Shown: positions 1 to 10,949 of the stretch, one piece after another | Layout of the letters: the number at the start of each line of letters is the position of its first letter | How positions within the stretch are numbered: position 1 is the stretch's first letter | Source of the DNA: Dipylidium caninum | Taxonomy: Eukaryota; Platyhelminthes; Cestoda; Cyclophyllidea; Dipylidiidae | Assembly (NCBI GenBank): GCA_017562135.1 | Contig: QEYB01001046.1 | Coordinates: 3,224,001-3,288,000 of the forward strand | DNA: 64,000 bases | Reading direction: 5' to 3' | Made by a program: the position numbers and the translations under genes | The notes under the pieces: generated by a model | Seen by the model: only the letters and a program-made list of their open reading frames with translations | The model's database searches: none | Told to the model about the DNA's origin: nothing

Positions 1-3000
1 GAGTTTTTAACTTCTGTTACTTAATGAAGGGGCAGGGGCGGGAGTCGCCAACCGCAATAGATTCAAATTCCTGCATCGTAATCAGTCCACTTGATCACCA
101 GACATTGTATTTCTCAACTTAAGTCGGGTGGTTTACGCAGCCTCTTGCTAAAGTTTAAAAGTCTCCGGTAGGACAGGCTTGTCTATAACCGTTCAGGAAG
201 TCACATTCGAGGTTGGTGCGTCGGGCATATTTTTAGGGTGCTTTTCATAGGGGAACATAGCGCTGGTAAATGCAAATGTGCTGATTTCAATCTCGCCATA
301 ACTCTCTCCTACGTTTTATTAACTCGGAAAGAATTCATGAACAGCTGTCTTTAGATAATTTTTCGTGCTCAGCGAAAACCCAGTGACCCTTACTGTTTGT
401 GCTTTCACCGCGGTCACAAAGTTGACACACTTCAGACACAGGCGAAAGGACATGGGCGAAAACGAAATTGCATTGGAGAAGGTGCACATACCATGCTGGC
501 CACAACGTGTTCTCCCCGCGCTTTGTCCTTTGACCAGGATCGCGCCGACACCTCCAACTTCGGTCCATTGAACAAAACACGTGAATTTGGTAACTAGCAG
601 CGAAAGGCATGCGTTATTTTGTGGTTACAGGGACGACCATCAAGGTGGCACTGTCTCGTGTGCAAGTGGGATCCCGCTAACTGACGTGCATTTGCAGGAT
701 CTCCCATGGGAAGGGGAGACAGAAGTGGCGAAATTCCGCGAATTCGGTTTAATTTTAAAACGCCTTATTAGGGTTGAATTCTTCAACAGTAGCCTCGATT
801 ATCCCCAGCCTGAGGCTCAGACCTCGTTGATGGGGTTGATACCGGTGCAGTCCTTATCCTCACCAACAGTGTAACACGCAACAGACCAGTGCCCTCGACG
901 AAGTAGCCGTTTTAGCCCCAGTCTGAAGAATATTCTACCTCGGAACCCGTGTCCTTCTCACAAGCGCAGTTTACTGCTCTCTAATTGCAGAAAACGGAGG
1001 AACTGGCGATGCAATTCGGTTTAGCTGTTGAGTTGTAACTCGTCCTCCGAAGGGGTAAAATATTGTTCGAGGAATAACTTATTTTTGAAAAACGTTGGGG
1101 ACCACAGGCAACTTGCCCCAAGGCGTTGGGAGTGGGACGTTGGCTCTATTCGGAAGGGCGTCCTAAGTGGAAGTGCAGTATTTCGGACTGTCATGCATAA
1201 AGGGTTTGTGAGTCGCCTATGCATAACAAAGGTTTTGTACGACGATGGGTGGAAGAGTCTGCAAAGACGGCCTCGATTACTGAGTTTGACGAAAGATGGG
1301 AGCTCGGATTGTTGATTAACGCAACACCAAATGATAGGGACAAGTGAATTGCCAAGACCTAGTTCTGCTTGAATAATTATATAGAGCCAATTGATGGCGG
1401 GGAGAAAAACGATGGATAGCACCGCTAGACATGGCAGTCACAGTTTTCTTCAAGCAGAGAAGGTGGGTGCTTGTTAATGGATTTGAGGAAGGAGGACGCA
1501 ACTTACCCAGCTTGAACTCAAATGGATTACACGCGGGCTCGTTAAAGTGGAATTCTATCCCCTCACCACGGATGCACTCGGAGTCGATGGTGACGTACAC
1601 GGAGGAGGAGCAAATTTGCTATTGAAAGAAAACATTGGAATGTGCACCTGAACACGCTTTGTATAACATCACAGAGCAGCGGAGAGAGGCAGAAATTTAC
1701 CTCTCAGAGCATCGCAAGCTTACCGATTTCGTGTTGAAATCGACAAAGTTTTTGGCTTGGAAGCCGCCGACAAGAGGGCACCTGCTCCGACGATGCTCCG
1801 GCATATGCTTTGACAAGTTCGCTGAAAGGCAAATTACGCATTTTAATTGGTTATGTAAAATAAACCTGGGTAAATCTGCTCTTCTTCTTCTTCCCGCTTT
1901 TGCCTGTGGATGTGCATTTTTGTGTGAACATGCTTGCGGGTGTGAGTGCGTGTGTGTGTTTGTATACGTATAGGGGCCATTTCGTCAAGCGAGAGAGTAA
2001 CAGAATCCATCAAGTAATTGGAATTAGGGAGCGAAAAGCCGATGAAATAAAATGCAGTAATTTGCATAATAACAAAAACCAGACGCTATGAGGGCCTTGT
2101 AATGTGAGTTGTTGCAAACTCCCTTCGTATAAACTTAAACTACGCATGGAACAGAGACTGTTCTCCCGGTAATAATGCTATGGCCTGGCTCCCGGCTAAG
2201 GAGAGGCACCTGAGGACCGAGCACTCGGACATCAACTCTCCCACCGGATTAAAGTCGTCCTGAAGGTGAAGGTTTCCTCTACCAGCTATCGTCTCAGTCT
2301 TCGCGACTTCTCCATGACGCCTGTTGTCTCCACACGCTCCTTCAACCGCCTTTCAGGCAGCCTACTCTGGATTCGTGGAAGTTAAGGCCTATCAAGTGTG
2401 GATCAGTCTACAAATTTCGTGCACGTCCAAATGAAACACCTTACGTATCCATATGCTGGAGTGATTTTTCGCGGAGAATGAACAACCCGAGGGAATTTTC
2501 ATACTTTCCCCTAGAAAGAAAAATGTATAAGAATGGTAGTAGTGTAAGTCAAATGATGAGAGGCTTAGGGATTCATGCAATTTATTTAGATACTCCCCTA
2601 ACACACCTTGGATGAGCTCGAAGATCTCTGTGAGGGGGCTCCTTTCGAGAACTTGGAAACGCAGGCATATGTACAGGGACCTAAGATGGGAAGAGAAAAG
2701 ACAGATCAACTGTCAAATGCTCATGGTTTCCATGGCTAAGCGTTCATTCCAGGTCACGCAGGAACTAACCAACATTAGCATCCCCAGAACCCATAAGACC
2801 TCGGGGCAATCTGATTAAGGATTGACCGGATTAATTTGCACACAACTACTGGTACAATGGTTGGGGAGAGCCTCACTTAAGCAGCCAGAAATTAGCAAAA
2901 CCGTTACTGTGCCGTGGGTTGACCGACAATCCAGCCCAATTCCGCCGAGCACTGGTGCTGTTTTGACTTAACTTTACGACGAGGAAATGTTGGACTTTGC

Positions 3001-3579
3001 TCATTTATAAACTGCGGATTATTTTAGGGACAACCGCTGGCCTCCTCTGCCGTCGCTGCGGCAGCAGATGCTCTTGCATGGTTCGTCGTGTTTCATGTTT
3101 TTCGCCTGAACGGCATCCAGGTTTTTCTCATTCATTTTTATACAAGTTAGTTCTAGGACAACAATTGTTTATTCTCATAGTTTACATTTGAACATGGAAA
3201 ATTTAATCTCGTTGAATAATAATCTTAGATCGCCGATTTCGTGTATATGACAAATATTTCACGACATATTTCAAGAGATCGAAGACTTTTGTGGCTGTTT
3301 TAAGCAGACACAATGGAGTACGTTGCATTTCTCAACTTTTTCAAGTTAGGATTTACACATTCTAGTCAAAACGGCTCTAACTCGCATTTGCATCTATTTT
3401 TTAAAACACTCCACCAGTCACCCATGCCGTTGTAAGTCGGCAAAAATCAGGAATGGGGGTGAAGTTGATTTGCTGCGATGTTCCTCTTATTCCTCGACAA
3501 CCCAATCTCTATCAAATGCCCTGTGTAGCGTCTCTCTTTCTTTGCTCAAAGCCACGTCCACTGCTGCTGCCACAATCCT
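1..3579. other. Gene-poor stretch, no supported gene
   Basis: I read both strands and saw only short overlapping open frames with no recognisable domain and no run of exons in consistent phase. An imperfect TG-rich tract lies near 1917-1970. A short frame near 2190-2275 (+) reads KERHLRTEHSD, which resembles the tail of a C2H2-type finger in some retrotransposon proteins, but no cysteine pair precedes it in the same frame. No rRNA or tRNA structure was recognised. Confidence 0.5.
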
Positions 3580-3800
3580 GTCCCAATGGGAACTCGCGCG
3601 TGGAGGGTGCGGCGGCCTCCCGCTAACGTCGCTCTCCAACAGAGCGATCGTGCAAAAGTGGCCCGCCCTCTCCCGCTCTCGGTGTCTGCTGCTGCGACCC
3701 ACGCCGCCAAGGCGCAGTCACCGACCCGACCCGACCCGGGCGGACGAGAACACGGGTCGCGCCGTGCGCGGAGCCGCGCGTCTCTCGGTGCGCACTGGCA
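3580..3800. other. CpG-rich, GC-rich patch
   Basis: This segment of about 220 bp is strongly GC-rich and dense in CG dinucleotides, including a short tandem of ACCCG-like units near 3720-3737. The flanks on both sides are AT-richer. Several frames stay open simply because stop codons are rare in GC-rich DNA, so I do not call a gene. It could be a promoter-associated island or the first exon of an unrecognised gene. Confidence 0.5.
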
Positions 3801-3892
3801 GAAAAACGGCTCCAAGGGGGCACTTAAGGAAACGCCAAATATGTGGGCATGTAAAAGCCCTTCACTCTTCGCATTAACCTCTCCTCCCAAGT

Positions 3893-4325
3893 CTAAAATT
3901 CTTGCGGACATGCAAGTCCCTTAAACAGGTCTTCTTCGTACCTGGAAGTAGGCATTTGAATTTCAGCCACGTAGGTTTCCGTGGCTTCATCGACGACGTG
4001 CTCGCACCGCAAATCAACGTGAAGTGTAGACGTGGAAAAATTACTGAACGCCATAGCTCGGTTGTAGAAGGGGTGCCGATCTAGAGAGTATTGGGCAGAC
4101 CGAGGTGCGGACTTGTGAGGATAGGAGATAATCATTTTGCGCAGATCTCCCCTTACTGTGAGCTGAGGAAAGGAGAAGGAAGAGGGGTTTTGAGAGGTGT
4201 CGTACGCGACTGGACCAGACCACCAGTTGTTCGTGTTTGGGAGCACAAGGAACTCGGGGAATTGACAGCTCGAGTGCACTGCGGTCGCACAGGCCAGAAG
4301 GACTGACAAGAATGTATCTGCGATG
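3893..4325 (-). CDS. Candidate secreted protein, 5' end unresolved
   Basis: A minus-strand frame of about 139 codons begins with a hydrophobic leader (FLSVLLACATAVHSSC) that looks like a cleavable signal peptide. It is followed by a CQFPEFL segment, a WW pair and a hydrophilic remainder ending in CPQEF. A good TATA-like sequence (TATAAAAG) lies just upstream at 4343-4350. There is no ATG between this box and the leader. However, CTTTCATCGCAG just before the leader is a plausible 3' splice site, so the start codon may sit in an upstream exon. I do not recognise the family. The leader and the long open frame are visible; secretion is inferred. A chance open frame cannot be excluded. Confidence 0.35.
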
Positions 4326-4342
4326 AAAGAGTGATGAATATT

Positions 4343-4350
4343 CTTTTATA
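4343..4350 (-). promoter_or_regulatory. TATA-like box upstream of candidate secreted protein
   Basis: The minus strand reads TATAAAAG, close to the TATA consensus, about 20-30 bases upstream of the hydrophobic leader of the candidate protein ending at 3893. The match is seen directly; promoter function is inferred. Confidence 0.3.
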
Positions 4351-5871
4351 ACAGAAAAGGCCAATATGCACGAGGCACAATCACCACTGAAGCCACCAGC
4401 TCCGAATACAAAATCTGCAAAAGGGCTCTTGCAGTTTCTCACGATCATCAAAACTTAAGAAGAAGTGTGATAAAGCGGAAATCGTCAAGAGGACATTTCC
4501 AACAGGTAACATTAAAAATTCCCATCTATAAAAGAGTGAAGGTCGGCATCTCGATATCGTTTAATCCCTCATGTCCCTGCAATTTCGAAGTCGGTTTATG
4601 TGTGCACGTTGACACCTGCACTTTCCTTTATTGCCCGCATCACACTCTCGACTTAGTTGTACTTCCCTGTCCGCATATTTACATTTCACATGCCGTTAGT
4701 TTGTGGAAAATAATTTCAGCGCATTCATGTAATTGAAGGCCGCGTATCCACCACTTCTCAATGGCACTAAAAGATTTTGTCGTTTCTATAAGGTCGAAGG
4801 AGTAGCGACATCGGAAACCACTGAGGAAATCCCATTCAGTTCAAATCAGAGCAAAAGGTTTTACCATACTTTTGGAAACACCCTCCACAGTTCTCTGCTC
4901 ACTGACAATTCATAACGAGTCATTTTAATGGGTCTTTATTTCCCGGTTATTCCTCAAGATTCCATGGAGAGTTCCGTGCACCTAACCCCGTGGGGATTAG
5001 ACGTAAATGTGGGGAGCAGGAGGCCTTCCTGAGATAAACAACGCAAAACACAGCGTCGAACTTCAGGACTGTGGACTGAAACTCTCCGAAGTTGTTGTAA
5101 TTTTCCTTTATACATGAAAAAATTAGATTTCCTCCTATTCCCATTAAAAGGGCATGCCTTGGTTTTCAAACTCGAATCCTTTCGGTGGGCGAGGTTGTAG
5201 ACTGACTGTGAACACCCGGAAATAATTAATAATCATCATTCTCATTTATACAATTTTTCACGCTTAAGGGGGACTTTTGCTTAAAAATACGCTTCCCCAA
5301 ACGTTGTCACCTGAGAAGATCAGGAAACGAGAAGTTGCGATGGCATTTCCTAGTGGGTCGGTTAAAGATGAGACCTGTCGCTTGGAAGTGGAGCTGTACC
5401 AAGCTAAATGGAAGAAAGGCCACACCCTTACATGCATTTTCTTCTTTCCTTTTGAGGCGAGCACGTGTTTTCCTCAGGTACCGCCTACCATTCACGATTT
5501 TATAGACGCTTGTCAACGCAGACCCAATTATCAAGGCCCCGAGTAAACGGTGGTTGTACTGATTGAAGTGGCTCAAAGGCATACGTAGCGGCGATTTGTC
5601 TGTTAACCACGATATAGTGTGGTGCCCAAATAAGGGATTCCTACTCGCAACAGATTTCTTCTACACTAGATTTCATATTTTAGCTATTGTTAACTTACGT
5701 GCAGCGCCGGGGAGAGGTGGACAGCTTAGCATCCTGAAGGTTCTGCTTTCAACAACACCTGACTGGCATAACGAGGACTATTTCCTGTGGGGTTGGCGCT
5801 TGGGCATGGACAGGAGGCCAAGTGGACAGGGCACACCTTCCTCGTGATTTGAGTGATATTCGCCAGCCCTA

Positions 5872-6228
5872 TCAACCAATGACCTGCTCGGACGCCCGGC
5901 GCGCTATTTGTGCTCGACGAATGAAATTAACGTTATGGTCAGATTTAGCAAATTCCCTTATTACCGGTTTCCTGGACTGAATTTCAAGATTTTTCCATTC
6001 GCGTCTGCTGGCCATAATGGTCGAAAATGGATTCGCGCTTGCTGTGAAGGCACCTGAAAAAAACCCATTTTTGGTAGGTAGAAATTGGTCCAGGTGGGCA
6101 AGCAGCGGGAAAGCTGATAAATCCACCTTTGAATCTTGTACAATTTCACCTCTTTTGAGCCGTACGATGGCAATATCGACCTTTAGCGTGCAAAATAATA
6201 CATAAATCAAAGAAAGGAGACTGTCCAT
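5872..6228 (-). CDS. Hypothetical 118-residue protein with N-terminal hydrophobic segment
   Basis: This minus-strand frame starts at an ATG and begins MDSLLSLIYVLFCTLKVDIA, a short hydrophobic stretch that could be a signal peptide or membrane anchor. The remainder is mixed and basic, ending in QIARRASEQVIG. I recognise no domain. A hydrophilic open frame (about 6263-6607, same strand) lies just upstream and could belong to the same transcript, but no clean splice pair joins them. It may be a chance frame; nothing in the neighbourhood indicates a function. Confidence 0.22.
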   Translation of the reverse strand: MDSLLSLIYVLFCTLKVDIAIVRLKRGEIVQDSKVDLSAFPLLAHLDQFLPTKNGFFSGAFTASANPFSTIMASRREWKNLEIQSRKPVIREFAKSDHNVNFIRRAQIARRASEQVIG

Positions 6229-6607
6229 AGGTTGGAAAGCTCAATATGATCAGCAACTGACTTTACTGAATTAGGACTTTTTTGGACATAGGGCTGTTTC
6301 CTGTGAAACGGAATTTACGGGCCACAAACCCTAGTTCCCTGCTGCAAAATACTCTAGATGAGAAGCAGTTCGTGCTATGTGGATGCTCCATCAATGGGCT
6401 TTTCTTCATGGGCATTTGATTCTGTGTGGGGTCATGCCGTGGTCGCCCATTTAGGGGCCTCAACCAACTTGATAACAGAAGCTTTCCTCCTTCAGTGGCT
6501 ATCGCGGGTTCATCGCCTCCTGAATTACCATCAAGCTCTTGATGTTGTCCTCTTTCACCATTCTCGAAGTTTGTAATTTTCTGTCCTACGTCCAAATGTA
6601 AATCCAA

Positions 6608-9600
6608 ATTTGTACAGTCGGAAAATACTCTTTTGATTGTCTACAAAGTAAACTATCCATGTTGCACGACAAAGTATTCCCTCTCCCTTTAGTGGTTAGG
6701 GCTCCCAGACTGGGGCGTTCAGTTACTATACACCACAGGTAGAGACTATAAGCCTTGTGAATTATCCAGGGAAGACGAGTTGAGACTCAGATCCCCTGCC
6801 ACTTTAGGGGGACGTCAGTCAACTGAGTACCATCTTCAACTACGTCCATGTCCATCCACTTAACATTGGAGTGTGGTCAATACGAAGAGGGAGTCCTTTG
6901 AACTCTATCAAATGTGGTGGAAGCAGAGGTGCCTGCAGTGTGGAGTGCCAAAAGGACGATGAAACGCCTGGCGGTTACTACGCAGTTCATTTTCATTACA
7001 CTGGGTGGACCAGTGATATGTCGAATGGGCATCGGGGTTTTAGAGGTGCCCTCTCCACCGACGCATTCACTATGCGAAACTGGCCGTTAGGTTTTCCCTT
7101 TTGCGTCTGCATGGCATAATCTTATTATAAAATCTTCTCTGAGCTACCGTAGTTACTTGTTTTTTACCGTGCTACAGGTGACCCACTTGAAAGTGGAGGT
7201 GAAGATACTTCCTCACCAAATATGGGTGACATCGGAATCCAACTGTTCATCCCCACGCGCTATTGAGTGTTAGTGTGTCGAGGACGGGGTCGGATCTTGG
7301 CCAAACTCCGGGGCGTTTGCAATTAAGGCAGATGTCTCGTGGCAGAGTAATTTTTAACTTGAGGAACCAACCAAGCGCTCTGGAGGGGCAGAAGGGTGCC
7401 AAGTTAGTCAACTTGCGTCCCAAATACAATGGAACGCGGCATGTAGGAGCTTTTAATGTTGGCTCGCGATTGCATCAGCGCGCAATGACCACCGTGCGCA
7501 GTGTTTGTTGAGCATGCGCCTTGGTTCTGCCTGTGTGGCGCCAGGTCTATCAGATCATCCTTTTTATGCAAATGGACGAGCAAAGAGACCAACTGGCGTG
7601 TGCACCGGTCCCAAGCTTCAAATCTCTGCTAGTAACTCCGCCTCGCCTCGCCTCGCCTCGCCTCACTTAACTTTACTTCACTGGTAATAACACTCGTATT
7701 TTCAGTCCATGCGGAGGGTTATGACCCGTCTGAATTACTACAACGATTGTTTATGGCAAGCACATTGCCACACTAATTACTGACTTCCGTGAATGCATAA
7801 GTGATTTTTAAGCGTAATTGGGGCTAAATAATAAATGGCTGTTTCTAAAACAAAGGGAAGTGCCAAGTACCGTATTTAGTTATACGACACTCCTGCTACG
7901 GAAGCGCGTGGGAACAGCTCTTCTGAATACTTAACAATTACTAGAGGAGCCTTCGCCACGAGTCGTACCTTTCTTATTTGACGGTATTCCATAGTTATTT
8001 CTGACTTTGTACATCAACGAACTTATTAAAAGTGGAGAAATCCGGTATAGATAATTTCTTCCAACACAATAAAATGGCCTGCTATTTGAGCCTCGAATAG
8101 CTATTCATCATATAAAAAGACTACAATTGAAACAACACAAGTGGTAGTTCCGGAAAAGATGAGAGAGCCAAAACTGTTCGTTGGGTACCGGACAAAGGGG
8201 AATTTAATGTACGGTCGAAGTGCGGAGCCGGCAGCATCCCGGTCCGTGTCGCATGAAGTGGGGTCTAGGGCTGTCCCTACTCTGGCACACCGAGACTCAG
8301 GTTTCGCCATTAAGGTCACGTCAGACTAATAAAGGCCAAAGGAGGCGTTCTGAGAGCCTTCTAAATGCACAATGCAGAGTTGACCTCGGTTTCGTGGTTT
8401 GTAAGGCGGCTAACGTCGACGTATTATTATACTTATTCCAAATATTTCGGCGGGAGTGCAATTACCTTGACCACTTTAAACCTATCTTGCAATCCATAAA
8501 TGTCGGAGTTTACAATATCGCATTTAATTATTAGGTCCCTTAGGCAGATTCATCATTCTATTCAATCGCCTTGCACTCCACCCTTCCCGCTTGCTACAAT
8601 GGAAGGGCAAAAGATTTGTGAGTTAATTAACACAAAAAACTCAGGTACACAAACCTCACTAACACGCTGCCATACACGTGTGCATGGAATTCGCGAGAGC
8701 ATATTTTTCCCACCAACTGTCAAATTTTAAGTGCGTAGGAAGTTCCACTATACGATAAGCCAGCGGGAAAGTAGGATTGAAGGGACAATACCAAAATGCA
8801 ACTTTTACAAAGTACTATTCAACTGTAGAAGCATGAATAAATTACCACCTTCTACTTTAGTTGACTGTCCGTCATGTTATATAGCCCTATTTAACCGATA
8901 TGCCTCTGTCCGACCGGTAAGAATGAATAGTCGCAGGACGGAACGCGAAAAATCACCCTATGAACAAGTTCTTTGATTTCTTACGACTTACTGCATCCTC
9001 AAATAACAATAAACACCCCTTAATTAGCAAACTACAAATAAATGTTGTATAACCGATATTCTTTAGGGTAGTTAATCAGAGAGGCAAACAACACATACTA
9101 TCAAGTCATTTTATTCACCACGTGCTACTCTTCAAGCTGTGGTGCGTGGAACTTGATGATAGGCTCTTTCTTGGACAAGGAACTTCCACGAATAAGCGTG
9201 TTTGCCGAACTGATGCTTAACGAAAGAACAAACTTTTCAAAAGCAGTAATTGAAATCAGGCTTGCAGAAAAAGAACTAGTCTGCAGTACGAGTCGGACTC
9301 GCCGTTAGGTTAGTTTTGATTCGCGTGGCCCGTAGGACCTCTCGATACCTGTCTTGACATTAGCGGCTGTTTTTTACTGAGCTGACACGAGGCCCTAGAG
9401 TTCTGGGATTCGTCATTCTCACAGACACATTCATTCGGATCCTAACAGTGCCATACGACTTCCTCAGGTGAATTTCTTCTGCTATTCATCATATAATCCC
9501 CAGCCTATGTTAAGTAGAGTATTCGTGCGCATTTACCGAGCCGGTTTTTGCTTCAACGTAAATAATTACGCTGGGCCATGGGCAAACTACTTTGTTGCAA

Positions 9601-10949
9601 TTTCTTACTGAGATACTTTGCACTAAACCATTGCATATGTATGTGGCGTAGTGGGGCCTCGAACCCCCCACTACTAAGCACACATGACCTACAAAAGTGA
9701 TACACCCGACGTCTCCCACCATGTCTCCATTAGTGCTTCATTGATTAACTAAAACAATTTATGTTGCTATTGACGGTCGAGCGTTGTATCAGTTAAGAAA
9801 TGATTTTTGGAGTAAAGTCCACCACAAAATGCAAGCGAATAAAAGCGTTAATCCCTCTCGCCTTTGATATGCCTATTTTAATATTTAATTCACAAGAATA
9901 TTTGGCCATGGGGAATTGTTCTGAATTATTTCACAGACTGTATGACATTACGGTTTCGACATCGTGAATGCACAGCAGAACCCTATAAATTACAAATAAT
10001 TAGAAGTCATTTTTAAGCTGCATATTACATAACTAAATCTCATTATCTCCCCAACAGACAAAGAAAATTACCCAAATTCGGTAACTCAGTGTGAAGTAAC
10101 TCAACAGAGAAAAAAATATTTCTATTATAATAAGCATTATTAAGCCCAAACTAATGATAACCTGTCCCGGTAGTGTGAGTACACAAAGAATGGGAAGACT
10201 ATTTCGATATCGTATCGCTAACACATGTTCTGAGTGCTAATACTTTTATGCGCAGGACTCCGTTGAGACCCCTCCGACAATGAGTAATTACGGAAAAGAA
10301 CTCTGAGAGCGTTAGGATCTCGTCCCTTTTCGAGGGCAGATGGACCCTGATTTCTTCACTAAGTCAGAAGGCATAGCTGGATTTAATTGTTACGCAACTT
10401 CCATAATTTCGAAATTACATCTATGATGACATTATTGGACAGTGGATGTTGGAAGTTTTCATGGGACATTGGGCTTTCTTTCCATTGTGCGATTTCGAGA
10501 GCGTGGATAACATTCTTATATACCCGTTATAAGATTAGAAAATTATGGATGACAAAGATATTTAACGGCCGCCTTTGGAAGAGGACATGTTTCCAGAGCC
10601 TAATATGATTAATGCAAGCGTAAGGGTTAGCGCCCGTTCTCTCAAACTAAGTAAAATTTGTATACGGTACCAAACGTCCAAACGAACCACATTTGCGAAC
10701 ACCTATTGCAAAAACACAATATGAAACATTTGGAGTATATAATCTACACATTATCACCTAAGCCCAATGTCTTTAACCTTATATAAACAAATTAAAATTT
10801 GCACTTTAAACAACTTATTTTTAACCGGAATTTCTATTAACTTAAATAGTATACAATAATATCATGTCACTGTTTTATTAGGCTACCGGTAGGTTACTCA
10901 AGTACGAGAATAGTGTCAGTATTTCGAGTAGGTTGTTATGCCCTAGACT
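6608..10949. other. Intergenic stretch, no supported gene
   Basis: Apart from the CCTCG repeat I see no supported gene on either strand. Composition becomes AT-rich towards the right end, with many stop codons in every frame. A B-box-like GGTTCGAGGCC occurs on the minus strand near 9645-9655, but no tRNA-like A box or cloverleaf is associated with it. Confidence 0.5.
7639..7665. repeat. Short CCTCG pentanucleotide tandem repeat
   Basis: About five perfect or near-perfect CCTCG units lie in tandem within otherwise ordinary sequence. No gene overlaps it convincingly. Confidence 0.85.

Noticed and set aside
2190..2275. Possible retrotransposon zinc-finger tail (KERHLRTEHSD)
   Set aside because: No paired cysteines in frame and no reverse transcriptase or integrase nearby.
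6263..6607. Hydrophilic minus-strand open frame of 114 codons
   Set aside because: Low-complexity composition, no recognisable domain and no clear splice links; kept only as a note.
6690..6770. Sequence resembling the D-arm of tRNA-Glu (TTTAGTGGTTAGG)
   Set aside because: The remainder does not fold into a tRNA and lacks a T-loop.
9640..9725. tRNA-like B-box (GGTTCGAGGCC) on the minus strand
   Set aside because: No A box, anticodon arm or acceptor pairing could be drawn, so it is not a tRNA gene.
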